64,000 nt of DNA. Source: Oryzias latipes. Taxonomy: Eukaryota > Chordata > Actinopteri > Beloniformes > Adrianichthyidae. Every line of letters starts with the position of its first letter. Position 1 is the stretch's first letter. The position numbers and the translations under genes were made by a program. The stretch lies in the NCBI RefSeq assembly GCF_002234675.1, contig NC_019870.2, positions 597,485-661,484 on the forward strand. The letters run 5' to 3'. Below the pieces are notes generated by a model. That model ran no database searches and had not been told where the DNA came from. It saw only the letters and a program-made list of their open reading frames with translations. This document shows positions 13,196 through 24,589 of this stretch, piece by piece.

Positions 13196-14118
13196 CAGTG
13201 ACGTGCAGTCAGGAGAGAATGACAGGTGAGGCACAGCCTCACCTGTCATTATGGGAAGAAAAGAGAAAAACTAAATTCAATTATTATATTTAATCAGTAG
13301 TTTGTGCTTTGCAGTCATTTTCCATTTAAATGTACCATTTTTGGGTGTTTTTTCTTTTCAAAATCGCTGAATTTCCGCATTTGCCGTTCAGATACTAAGT
13401 GACGTGCGATGAGGCACCAGCCCACTGAGCCTCACCTTGGATTGCGCAATACCTATGCAGTCAGACGGTCCTGCTGTCTCTCTGTGTGTCGGTTCAATCA
13501 CTTGTACTATATCAGCTGAGTTTACATAATTTAGCAGATGTATATGATGTACAGTGTTTGTTTTTGTAAATAACCGTATGTGAGGGACGTGTTTCTTGTG
13601 CTGAGCGCTAAACGCCGAGTAAGCCCTGGCTGCAGCCTGCAGAATGGGTCAACATAGTGGAATGCTGGAACGCTGAGGAATGTGAACATGCTGTGGAATG
13701 TTAACCCCGCCCACATTGAGCAGGCTGCAGCCAGGGGTAGTTGTAAACGCCGGCAAAAAAGCCGCTGGGTGAGGCCAGCAGTTCTCGTGCCTCATGTTAG
13801 GGGGCGCCGGTGAGCCCTGAGATTATGACGCTAAAAAACCATAGAAGAAGTGACAGCAAGCGGCAAGTCATTTTCTTCAGAAGGAGCGGCGTATGGACTT
13901 TATTTACAAGTAAAGGTAAGATGATAATAACGTTTGTGCTTTTTTCTATGCTGCAGTTTGTATATGAAAAAAAACACGTTGAAATGATATTTTAAACAAA
14001 ACACGTCAACTGTTGTCAATCAAATGGTGAATAAGTTACTCAGTATGGTTCATATGTTTGTAAATCTGACTGATGACGTCAGTGCCTCACCAGCCATTAA
14101 CCTCACCGCACGTCTCTG
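13196..14118. mobile_element. Non-autonomous hAT-type DNA transposon, 923 bp
   Basis: The ends are imperfect inverted repeats: CAGTGACGTGCAGTCAGG on the left and the reverse complement CAGAGACGTGCGGTGAGG on the right, 15 of 18 bases equal. They are flanked by a perfect 8-bp duplication, CTCAAGAG, at 13188-13195 and 14119-14126. CAGNG termini and an 8-bp duplication are hallmarks of hAT transposons. No transposase frame is present, so it would have depended on a partner element. A second internal pairing (GTGAGGCA near both ends) extends the terminal symmetry. Confidence 0.85.
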
Positions 14119-14640
14119 CTCAAGAGCACTGCAAACCAGGCTCCTCAGCTGACACCAGAACCGGACTCTGGTTCCAACAGGACGCCTTGAGCTCAAGCGG
14201 GTCATTTCCCTGACTGACCACTAGGGGTCTGGTTCCAGAAGCAAACTCTTCTCCTTCACGTTCCGTCAGAAATACCAGCTTGTTCTGGACCGGAAGTGAA
14301 TTTTCTGTTTCATTTCAGAACTTTCAGCCTCAGATCCAAACTTTGATCATTTGGTAAAAATAAAGCAGAAATAAAAAAATAAATTCTGTGAAGTTTAGTT
14401 TGTTTTCGGAGGAACAAAAGTGACGTGTGGAACCGGAGAACCGACCGGAGAAAAGAACATCTGCATCCAGAGCTGACCGTTACCGAGAAGACTTCAGGAA
14501 CGTTGTTGTCGTCGTGACCCGCAGGAGAACCTGCTCTCTCTGGTCGGAACCGGGTGAGAGGTTCTGCAGACCTCCAGGACCCGCCTCTGAGAGGTGCACG
14601 TGCAGCCTGCAGGCCGCGCGCCTCCGCCCGCGGCGGGCCT

Positions 14641-15190
14641 GAAGATGATGTCCTCCGCTGAATACACTCCCGGGATTCACTTTGGAGACGTTTTCATATT
14701 CACTTAGCGCACCTGCGGCGCTTTGTATGGATCAGCGCGGGGGGAGGAAGGGTCCCATTCAGCAAATGAAGGGAGCGCGCGGGCCGCACGCACGCGCCGC
14801 ACGCGCGGACGGCCGGCGGGGTCAGTCGGTGTCTTTGATGATGTCCCTCTGAAATCCATCGGAATCACATTAAAGTGGACATAAAGATGTGCAGACACAC
14901 ACAGCACCGGGAACGGCGGCGGAGCGGCGCGCGCCAACAATCCCACCTCAACAATCGGGTTATGGGATCGGCTTTAGATCCGATTAATAATTCACCATCC
15001 TGTTAGAGGAGAACAAACATTTCTGCTGCGCGCGGGGGGGGAGGGGGGGGCAACACTCGCTATTTCACACTCGCTGCTTCTTCATCAGACTGAATGCCAC
15101 GCGCTCATCCTCCCACGAACACGCGCACGGCGCCGCGAGGCATTCATCAAAACCCCAAAAGGCTCTTCTGTGAAACCGCGGCCTGCGGGG
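14641..15190. promoter_or_regulatory. Candidate conserved non-coding block 3
   Basis: Complex sequence without a coding frame, including GATTAATAATTCACC near 14980 and a CpG-rich core (14740-14830). It resembles blocks 1 and 2 in texture. The regulatory role is a guess from appearance and from the gene-poor setting. Confidence 0.3.
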
Positions 15191-15291
15191 GGGGGCGCTT
15201 TTTCTTGTGGTTCTGAAGGTTCTGGACGGGAACCAGTTTGATTTCAAAGATGGAAACAAACATTTAAGAATAAAAAACAAACAGAATCCGC

Positions 15292-15476
15292 GAAGGGGGG
15301 TCTAAGGGCAGGGATGCCAGTATAGCTTAGTCAGTTTGTTAGTTCATTTTAGTATTTTTCTATTGAACTCTTTGTATTCGTGATCCTTTTGAGTTCATGT
15401 TTTACTTTGAAGCCCATCGAGACGACTGTTGTTGGGATTTTGGGCTATACAAATAAAATTGAATTGAATTAAAGGG
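15292..15476 (+). mobile_element. 3' end of a dispersed retroposon, plus strand
   Basis: Same family as 1155-1365 in the opposite orientation: it starts GGTCTAAGGG, contains CCCATCGAGACGACTGTTG and ends GGCTATACAAATAAAATTG with an ATTGAATT tail. Confidence 0.75.
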
Positions 15477-15659
15477 TCCAGAACCAGTTTTCTCATTTGC
15501 CAGAGAAGACTGAACGGAACCGCTCCGGGTCAGCCAAACCCCTGAGGGGTCACGACCCGCAGACACCTCTGGACCTCGGTTCCATCTGCTGAGGCTCCTG
15601 GAGCTGCTCTGAATCCGGAGAAGATTCTGTATGAAGCTGAGCTTCAGTGTGCAGGATGT

Positions 15660-16025
15660 CAGCTCTGCATCACCATCATCATCCTCATCATCCTCATCGT
15701 CGTCATCACCATCATCCTCATCATCATCGTCAATCGGATTCTAATCCGCAGTAATCTGTGGTGCTGCTCTTCATCCCGAACCACAAACGCTGGGTTCTGT
15801 TTATTGTCAAACGAAAAGGTGAAGATGAAGAATCTGGACCTCCTGGAAACCACAGCAGGGACTCTTCATCAGACATGCAGAGACCAGAACCACAGACCAG
15901 AACCACAGACCAGAATCTTAGACCAGAACCAGAGACCAGAACCACAGACCAGAACCACAGACCAGAATCTTAGACCAGAACCAGAGACCAGAACCAGAGA
16001 CCAGAACCACAGACCAGAACCAGAG
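15660..16025. repeat. (CATCAT)n microsatellite and an ACCAGAACCACAG tandem repeat
   Basis: 15665-15735 is a TCA/TCC trinucleotide tract. 15885-16025 is about ten copies of a 13-bp-like unit around ACCAGAACCACAG with GAATCTTAG variants. Both lie just beyond the presumed 3' end of gpat3. Confidence 0.85.
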
Positions 16026-16053
16026 AAGATCTTCCTCCGAGTGTGACGAAGGG

Positions 16054-16059
16054 TTTATT
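16054..16059 (-). terminator. Candidate poly(A) signal of gpat3
   Basis: AATAAA on the minus strand, about 340 bp past the gpat3 stop codon; the first good signal downstream. Confidence 0.5.
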
Positions 16060-16396
16060 GTCATAAATGTATCTGTGATGGAAAACATACACCTGAGCTG
16101 ATGACCTCTTCATCGCCTCAGATGGAGGAGGTTCTGCAGAAGTCTTCCTCATCGTCAGACCTTCAGATCTCTGAAGGTTCTGTCCTTTCAAGAACCTCAT
16201 TACATTTGTTGAGGTGAACTTCATAGGCGGCAGCTGCTGCTCTTCCTCATCTCACTGCTGATGAAGACTGCTGAGGAGTTGTGTGATCTGACGCTGCCCC
16301 CTGCTGGTGAGCCCGCTCTACTGCATGTCAGTTCAGATTTAGTGGAGAAGCTGAGAAGTTCCTGCAGGAACCTGAAGCGTGAGGAGGGGTCCGCCT

Positions 16397-19300
16397 TCAC
16401 TCCTCCTCTGGGGGGTTCCTGCTGGACCCCGGGGGTTCGATGCCGTTCTGCACCACCGTGCTGCTGTACATCTTCTGCTGCTCCTCCCTGAAACAGTCCT
16501 TCACCTTCCCTCTCTTCAGGCCTCCATCCCTGGAGAAGCAAAGGGCAGGTTCTCAAGGTCCTGGAGGAGATCAGGTCCAGGCGGATTTTGAGAGTAATCT
16601 GATTACTGCTTACCACGCCAAGTCCAGCAGACCCCCCCGACGCGCTATAGCAGATTTCACTCTACTGGCAAAATGAGCAGCATCCTCCCCAGCCTGCACA
16701 CACACACACAGACAAACACACACACACACAGATGAACACACACTCACAGATGAACACACACAAACACAGAGACAAACACACACACACACAGATGAACACA
16801 CACACAGACACACAAACAGAGACACACACACACAGATGAACACACACACACAGACAAACACACACAGAGGCAAACACACACACAAACAGAGACACACACA
16901 CACAGATGAACACACACACAGACACACACACAGAGACAAACACACACACACACAAAGCTGAATGACGGCTGAGATGTTCTGATCCAAACTGTGTTCTTGG
17001 TACTCAGTAAAGCCGTTTTTGTGTAAGCGGTCCTGACAGGTGTACAGGTGTAGATGTGTACAGGTGTAGATGTGTACAGGTGTAGATGTGTACAGGTGTA
17101 GATGTGTACAGGTGTGTACCTGTATGGTCATAGGAGGCAGGTACCACACGTTCACCACGATGGCCCAGCTGGTCATCATGCGCAGCAGGTAGCTCACCAT
17201 GTTGTACTTAGTGCTGTTCCAGAAAGCGTCTCCGAAGCGAGGGTCGTACTGAGACACACAGTAACACGGCACGCGCACGTGGGCGTGCACATCTATGTGT
17301 TCAAATGGTCAAGAACAGGGGAGTTTGCCAAAAACTCTCACCTTGATGGCGACCGGATGGATGGTTCCTCTGACTTCAAAGCTTCCCTTCTTGAACATCA
17401 AGACAGAGGTGTTGTTGACGCAGGTTCCTGTCGGCGACGAGACGAGCGTCAGAAAGCTCAGGACACGTGGCAGACAGACGCCGACATAGACGAGGCGAGA
17501 AGGCGAGGACACACCCACCTTCTGGGAATATGAGGATGGGAAGTTTGGTCCTGGCAGAGACGTGAGCTCTGAGCCTGCAGACACAAAGACCAGGTTGTAG
17601 CAGCTCACAGCAGAACATGCATTCATCCAGCCCTCATCGTTCCAGAAACCACTGATCTGATCCGGATTCATGGTTTTAACCATTTGTACTTTTACCAGTT
17701 GAGTCTATTTTGCTGTTCCTCGTCCTCTCAGTCTCTGACAGAAGCGTTTTCATCCGCCTCACATTTACTTCCCTCTTTCCGTAAAAGTCTTTATTCCTTT
17801 TCTTTGGAACAATCTAGCTCCGCCTGCTTTTAACGTCGGTTCTGATGAGGAAGACGGATGTGGCGGACGTGTCGGCTCTGCTGCCGCCTCACCTGCTGGT
17901 CACGGCGTGCCGGTCCTTCATCTCTGACCTCTCGAACCAAATGTGGGGGCAGGACCTCACCATGGACCTCTGGATGACCCCCATCAGCCCCCTGTGAATC
18001 TGCCCCACCTATGGACAAGGCTGTGTCAGAACCTCCCCCCCTATAAATGTGCATAATCTCTGGGCACACTCACCATCGCATAGCAACCGTCGTTGGCCAG
18101 AATGACCACATCTATTGGTGTGGTGTGATTGGCAACGCAGATCCCTCCTTTCTGGGGCCGATTCTCCCTGCAGAGGCAGGAAGAAGAGTTTATTCAGCGG
18201 TCGGTTTCAGAAGCAACAATTCAAAAGCTGTGAAAGGGGCTGAAGGAGCAGGAGCTGAAGGAGCAGGAGCTGAAGAAGCAGGAGCTGCAGGAGCAGGAGC
18301 TGCAGGAGCTGCAGGAGCTGAAGGAGCTGAAGGAGCAGGAGCCGCAGGAGCTGCAGGAGCTGAAGGAGCTGCAGGAGCTGAAGGAGCTGAAGGAGCTGAA
18401 GGAGCAGGAGCTGAAGGAGCAGGAGCTGAAGGAGCAGGAGCTGCAGGAGCCGCAGGAGCTGCAGGAGCTGCAGGAGCTGAAGGAGCTGAAGGAGCTGAAG
18501 GAGCAGGAGCTGCAGGAGCCGCAGGAGCTGCAGGAGCTGAAGGAGCTGCAGGAGCTGAAGGAGCTGCAGGAGCTGAAGGAGCAGGAGCCGCAGGAGCTGC
18601 AGGAGCTGCAGGAGCTGAAGGAGCTGCAGGAGCTGAAGGAGCAGGAGCCGCAGGAGCAGGAGCTGAAGGAGCAGGATCCGCAGGAGCAGGAGCTGAAGGA
18701 GCAGGAGCCGCAGGAGCAGGAGCTGAAGGAGCAGGAGCTGCAGGAGCAGGAGCTGCAGGAACCGCAGGAGCTGCAGGAGCTGCAGGAGCTGAAGGAGCGG
18801 GAGCTGAAGGAGCAGGAGCTGCAGGAACCGCAGGAGCTGCAGGAGCTGCAGGAGCTGAAGGAGCAGGAGCTGAAGGAGCAGGAGCTGAAGGAGCAGGAGC
18901 AGGAGCTGAAGGAGCAGGAGCTGCAGGAGCGGGAGCTGAAGGAGCTGCAGGAGCAGCAGGAGCTGAAGGAGTTGCAGGAGCTGCAGGAGACGCAGGAGCT
19001 GCAGGAGACGCAGGAGCTGCAGGAGCTGCAGGAGCTGCAGGAGCTGAAGGAGCGGGAGCTGAAGGAGCTGAAGGAGCTGCAGGAGACGCAGGAGCTGAAG
19101 GAGCGGGAGCTGAAGGAGCTGCAGGAGCTGAAGGAGTTGCAGGAGCTGCAGGAGACGCAGGAGCTGCAGGAGACGCAGGAGCTGAAGGAGACGCAGGAGC
19201 TGAAGGAGCTGAAGGAGCTCCAGGAGCTCAAGGAGCTGAAGGAGCTGAAGGAGCAGGAGCTGCAGGAGCTGAAGGAGCTGCAGGAGCTGCAGGAGCTGAA

Positions 19301-22300
19301 GGAGCGGGAGCTGAAGGAGCTGCAGGAGCTGCAGGAGCTGCAGGAGCTGAAGGAGTTGCAGGAGCCGCAGGAGCTGCAGGAGCTGAAGGAGCAGGAGCCG
19401 CAGGAGCTGCAGGAGCTGCAGGAGCTGCAGGAGCTGAAGGAGCAGGAGCTGAAGGAGCTGCAGGAGCTGCAGGAGCTGCAGGAGCTGAAGGAGTTGCAGG
19501 AGCTGCAGGAGACGCAGGAGCTGCAGGAGACGCAGGAGCTGCAGGAGCTGCAGGAGCTGAAGGAGCAGGAGCTGCAAGAGCCGCAGGAGCTGAAGGAGCT
19601 GAAGGAGACGCAGGAGCTGCAGGAGCTGAAGGAGCAGGAGCTGCAGGAGCTGAAGGAGCTCAAGGAGATGAAGGAGCTGAAGGAGATGAAGGAGCTGAAG
19701 GAGCTGAAGGAGCAGGAGCTGCAGGAGACGCAGGAGCTGCAGGAGCTGCAGGAGCTGAAGGAGCAGGAGCTGCAGGAGCCGCAGGAGCTGAAGGAGCTGA
19801 AGGAGACGCAGGAGCTGCAGGAGCTGAAGGAGCAGGAACTGCAGGAGACGCATGAGCTGAAGGAGCTGAAGGAGCTGCAGGAGCTGAAGGAGCGGGAGCT
19901 GAAGGAGCTGCAGGAGCTGCAGGAGACGCAGGAGCTGAAGGAGCGGGAGCTGAAGGAGCTGCAGGAGCTGAAGGAGTTGCAGGAGCTGCAGGAGACGCAG
20001 GAGCTGCAGGAGACGCAGGAGCTGCAGGAGCTGCAGGAGCTGAAGGAGCAGGAGCTGCAGGAGCCGCAGGAGCTGAAGGAGCTGAAGGAGCAGGAGCTGC
20101 AGGAGCAGGAGCTGCAGGAGACGCATGAGCTGCAGGAGCTGCAGGAGCTGCAGGAGCCGCAGGAGCTGCAGGAGCTGCAGGAGCAGCAGGAGCAGCAGGA
20201 GCTGCAGGAGCAGCAGTTACAGCTGCAGGAACAGCAGGAGCTGCAGGAGCTGCAGGAATCCTCGCTCTGATCTGACGAAGATCTGAGCTTCTCAGCAGCT
20301 CCAGCACAAACACCAGAACCAGCAGAGGCGACGCTGACTTGTTGTGGTAGTGGATGGTGGCGGACAGTCCTCTGGCGCAGATTCGGTAGCAGGTCAGGTG
20401 GACCAGCTCGCTCAGCCAGTTCTTCATACTGGAAAACACAGAAGGTCAGACGTTCACCCCATCCCGGAGCAGAACTGATCCTCTCTGCAGCTGCACCTGC
20501 TCTCTGGGAGGAACCCCACCACCGTGGTTCCCAGCACCAACCACGACAGACCGATGACGGCCAGAGCCACCCTGCAGAGAGGTCAGAGGTCAATATGCCA
20601 TCCCAAGACTGACCTTCAGGGCTGTCAGATGATTGGTTAGGAACTGAAATCTTCCTTCACTAAAAGATGAATCTTCATGGACGGTTCTGTCGGGATAGAA
20701 CGCCTCATCAGACCCACCTGAGAGGGAGGAGCACGCCATATCGGACAAAGACGCCGAGCACCCAGAAGATGGTGAGGCGGAGGCTGATGTACTGGAAGTT
20801 CTGGTTGGTCCGTGTGAGGAGGTTCCAGGAGGCCAGCTCCTCGGAGGAGAAACGTTGGGTCACCTGGTCCTCCACGATGCTCTCCAAACCCTTCTGACAA
20901 AAGTAAATAGCGTCGCTCAGGGAAAACTCGCCCGCCTCGGGTCGCCGCGAGAGCCGCAGCTGCTCCATCTCCTCCTCCATGGACCCCCCTGTGTGCTCTA
21001 TGATCCCTGCAAGACAGAGAGAGTAGGACGTCTGTAGAAGGTCTGTAGGAGGTCTATAGGAGTTCTATAGGAGTTCTATAGGAGGTCTGTAGGAGGTCTA
21101 TAGGAGGTCTATAGGAGTTCTATAGGAGTTCTATAGGAGGTCTGTTGAAGGTCTGTAGGAGGTCTATAGGAGTTCTATAGGAGGTCTGTAGAAGGTCTGT
21201 AGGAGGTCTATAGGAGTTCTATAGGAGTTCTATAGGAGGTCTATAGAAGTTCTGTAGGAGGTCTGTAGGAGGTCTATAGGAGTTCTATAGGAGTTCTATA
21301 GGAGGTCTGTAGGAGGTCTATAGAAGTTCTGTAGGGAGTCTATAGGAGTTCTATAGGAGTTCTATAGGAGGTCTATAGGAGGTCTGTAGGAGGTCTGTAG
21401 GAGGTCTATAGGAGTTCTATAGGAGGTCTATAGGAGGCCTGTAGAAGGTCTGTAGGAGTTCTATAGGAGTTCTATAGGAGGTCTGTAGGAGGTCTATAGG
21501 AGTTCTATAGGAGGTCTATAGGAGGTCTGTAGAAGGTCTGTAGGAGGTCTATAGGAGTTCTATAGGAGGTCTATAGGAGGTCTGTAGAAGGTCTGTAGGA
21601 GGTCTATAGGAGTTCTATAGGAGGTCTATAGGAGGCCTGTAGAAGGTCTGTAGGGAGTCTATAGGAGTTCTATAGGAGTTCTATAGGAGGTCTATAGGAG
21701 GTCTGTAGGAGGTCTGTAGGAGGTCTATAGGAGTTCTATAGGAGGTCTATAGGAGGCCTGTAGAAGGTCTGTAGGAGTTCTATAGGAGTTCTATAGGAGG
21801 TCTGTAGGAGGTCTATAGGAGTTCTATAGGAGGTCTATAGGAGGTCTGTAGAAGGTCTGTAGGAGGTCTATAGGAGTTCTATAGGAGGTCTATAGGAGGT
21901 CTGTAGAAGGTCTGTAGGAGGTCTATAGGAGTTCTATAGGAGGTCTATAGGAGGCCTGTAGAAGGTCTGTAGGGAGTCTATAGGAGTTCTATAGGAGTTC
22001 TATAGGAGGTCTATAGGAGGTCTGTAGGAGGTCTGTAGGAGGTCTATAGGAGTTCTATAGGAGGTCTATAGGAGGCCTGTAGAAGGTCTGTAGGAGTTCT
22101 ATAGGAGTTCTATAGGAGGTCTGTAGGAGGTCTATAGGAGTTCTATAGGAGGTCTATAGGAGGTCTGTAGAAGGTCTGTAGGAGGTCTATAGGAGTTCTA
22201 TAGGAGGTCTATAGGAGGTCTGTAGAAGGTCTGTAGGAGGTCTATAGGAGTTCTATAGGAGGTCTATAGGAGGTCTGTAGGAGGTTTGTAGGAGATTTTA

Positions 22301-24226
22301 GCATCATCTAGCTGCTGAAGTCCCTGAAGAGCTGAGTGGATCAGCTAATAAAATGTTCCAAAAATGATACTTTTTTATTTTACTGAACAAACATTCTGAG
22401 TAGAAAAGTAGAAGAAAGGAAGGTTCTAAGAAGTTCTGGAGAAGTTCTGGAGAAGTTCTGGAGAAGTTGCAGTAATGCAAACAGCAGAATTTCCTGAAGA
22501 TCAGAATCATGGATATTCAGTAAAAAGACAAACGGTTCTGGTTCACCAGTAAAACCAATGCAGAGATTTATTTTCATTGTTTTTAAAAATGGCTTCTTTT
22601 CTCTGCATTTGATGTTCTTGTTTCTGAACATTTTTTGAGGTTCTCTGTGAGGTTCTCTGTGAGGTTCTCTGTGAGGTTCTCTGTGAGGTTCTGTTTCACA
22701 TGAAACCCAAACTCTGGTCTTCCTGTTTTTGTTCGTCTCAAACGTCTGTTTGGACAAACTTACACAACCTTCTGTTGCATCATCCCAGCAAGGCCGCTGC
22801 AGGTCCTGCACCGCGTCACATGACCAGCGCGTGCAGCACATTCCTGGGGGGGGGGCAGACACTGAAAGCAGCTGCAGGTCAGTCACATGTCAAAGTATCA
22901 CTGCTGCAGCGGCGACCACGACTCGCTAATTCATCAATCTCCTCCTAGACACACAACACTTCCTGTTGGGGGGGGGGGGGGGGGGGGGGCAGACGGAAAT
23001 CAGACATGGCAGAATAAACTAAATGTCAGCCGGTCCCCAAAACAAAAACCTTCAAGGATTTCAGCTGCGGGGAATTAAGAAAGTTCCACAAAAACCTCTA
23101 GGAGGAGGAGCTGTCGTTAAATAAACCAACGACCTTAGATGGACTTTATCTGTTAATTATCCTGATTGTCTTTTTCTCAGTGCATCAGTCCAGACCAACG
23201 ACTGTATAGAGGACTGGACTGAGTGACCCCCCCCCTGAGGTTACCCACAGAACCCACAGAATCCCTCAGACGTCTACAGCTTTTGTTCTATGGTCAGAGG
23301 AACCGTTCTGGATCTGATACCTCTATTTTTTTAAACATTCTTGATGATCCTCATGATGGGTTCTTACAACGAGCTCACTTCTGATTGGTGAGGGGGGTTG
23401 CCATGGAAACGTTGACTCAGAAAAACTCTGACCAATCGCTGCTCACTGACGAGGTCTGGCATCGACTTGATTTGGTTGGAGGTAAACCATTTTCTACGGG
23501 TAAAGCTACCAGAACAGAAGATTCCAGAGTCCAGATGCCATCATTCAACCTCCACACATCCACCCCTGAAGACTCCACCTCCACCTTTTAGGTGGAGAAG
23601 CACAAACATGGACTTGAGCTGATCTTTTCAAACACACTCCTCCACCTGCAGCTGCTTTACTGTCATGAGGGAGGATTCCTCCACATGTTAGAGTCTGCTT
23701 TATGATGCCTTCAGGGTCATGATGCCTTCAGGGTCATGATGCAGAGCTGTACCTGTGATGTGCAGCTTTAAGTTTTGTGCTTCATAAATTGTAGCATAAA
23801 AACCATCCTGGTTCCGGTTCTGTCTTCAGAGGTTCTTGAAGCTTCAGCTGGTTTTCAAGTCAGGTTCCGTCTGACGTCTTTGGTACTAAAACTTATCAGG
23901 TTCAAGGTTCCAGATGTTCAGCTCGATGTGCGGCTCACCTGCAGACGGGGTGGCGCCGCCAGGCTGCTCCTGACGTCCCCTCTGGATTCGCACGGTCGCC
24001 CACTGCAACCACAGACACGGTCATGTGACCTCTGACCTCACACCGCTGCTGAAGGGGAAGGTTTCTGCCCCGGCAGCCTCACCTGCAGGATCCTGACCAG
24101 GACCTGGATGTAGACGCCGCTGACGCCCAGAGAGATGCCGAACATGGCGGGCAGCACGATGAAGAACACAACGATCAGCAGCCACAGCTGGAAGACGGCT
24201 GCAGCCGCGCTCACCGGGTCGGTCAT
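16397..24226 (-). CDS. gpat3: Glycerol-3-phosphate acyltransferase 3, 12 coding exons, 451 aa
   Basis: Adds the first acyl chain to glycerol-3-phosphate at the ER, the entry step to triacylglycerol and phospholipid synthesis. Coding exons in transcript order: 24226-24083, 24002-23939, 21006-20718, 20571-20497, 20428-20339, 18167-18074, 18008-17893, 17574-17519, 17427-17342, 17248-17120, 16693-16614, 16529-16397; the sum is 1356 nt, in frame throughout. The start is the Met opening MTDPVS, followed by a hydrophobic segment (about residues 12-40) ending [11 protein letters not shown]. Acyltransferase block I is NHTTPID (His235, Asp240; HX4D) and block III is FPEGTC (307-312). [16 protein letters not shown] and [15 protein letters not shown] match GPAT3 better than its paralogue GPAT4. 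Human GPAT3 is 434 aa. The donor of exon 5 (GTCAGC) is weak. Introns 2, 5 and 10 are filled with tandem arrays. Further 5' non-coding exons are likely but not resolved. Confidence 0.93.
16699..16953. repeat. CA/TG-rich minisatellite at the 3' splice site of gpat3 exon 11
   Basis: The unit is about CACACACACAGATGAA with CAGACAAA variants. On the gpat3 strand it reads TG-rich and runs to within about 5 bases of the AG before exon 11 (16693), standing where the polypyrimidine tract should be. The same unit in the other orientation makes up 310-1044. Confidence 0.9.
17040..17119. repeat. 16-bp tandem repeat at the 5' splice site of gpat3 exon 10
   Basis: About five copies of a unit close to GTGTACAGGTGTAGAT. 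The array ends exactly at the GT of the donor (on the minus strand ACAG|GTACAC), so the donor itself resembles a repeat unit. Confidence 0.85.
18237..20265. repeat. GGAGCTGMA minisatellite filling gpat3 intron 5, about 2.0 kb
   Basis: 9-bp units GGAGCTGCA, GGAGCTGAA, GGAGACGCA and GGAGCCGCA with 6-bp GGAGCA/GGAGCG insertions. Copies of longer blocks are visible, for example around 19060-19200 and 19880-20020. It occupies nearly all of intron 5 (18168-20338). On the gpat3 strand it reads CTCCTGCAG over and over. Frames of 432-790 codons through it on both strands are low-complexity artefacts; the 790-codon one also crosses exons 4 and 5 out of frame. Confidence 0.95.
21030..22290. repeat. 10-11-bp minisatellite with a 317-bp higher-order period, gpat3 intron 2
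   Basis: Units GGAGTTCTATA, GGAGGTCTATA, GGAGGTCTGTA and GAAGGTCTGTA. The rare variant GGGAGTCTATA appears near 21333, 21651 and 21968, marking three copies of a block of about 317 bp. The array starts about 24 bp upstream (in gpat3 sense) of the 3' splice site of exon 3. Confidence 0.95.
22291..23938. other. Remainder of gpat3 intron 2
   Basis: No exon of another gene was recognised. It includes five copies of a 12-bp TTCTCTGTGAGG repeat (22636-22690), a run of about 22 G (22968-22989) and a short duplicated ATGATGCCTTCAGGGTC (about 23703-23740). Confidence 0.6.
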
Positions 24227-24589
24227 GTCTGTCTGGGGTCACCTCATCCTCTGCACTGCAGCTGCTGGGATGAACACAAACGCATCTGAGGCGTTCAAGG
24301 ACTCGGGAGCAGCAGAAGACGGGTCATCTGAAGGTCAGTTCACTGCAGAACCTTTGGACCAAAAAATGAAAGAGTCACACGACGCTCCTGAAGACCAGTT
24401 TGGAGGAAGTGCTGAACTTTCAGTTCTGTTTCCTCTGTGCTGCTCTGCTGTCATCTGCACGCGCTCTGTCCAGTCCAAAGCGCTGAAGGTGAAGGTTTGG
24501 AGCTCCACCTGAAGCTGATGACGTCCTGGAAGGTTCTGGCAGAACCTCATGTTCACATCAGATCCCATTTGTCAGGAATTCCACTAGGA

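Noticed and set aside
18047-20593. Frames of 602, 639, 790 and 432 codons with Gly/Ala, Leu/Gln, Ser/Cys or Glu/Leu repeats
   Set aside because: They come from the 9-bp array of gpat3 intron 5; the 790-codon frame runs out of frame over gpat3 exons 4 and 5.
21030-22290. Possible CRISPR-like array
   Set aside because: Repeats are contiguous 10-11-bp units without spacers in a vertebrate intron; an ordinary minisatellite.
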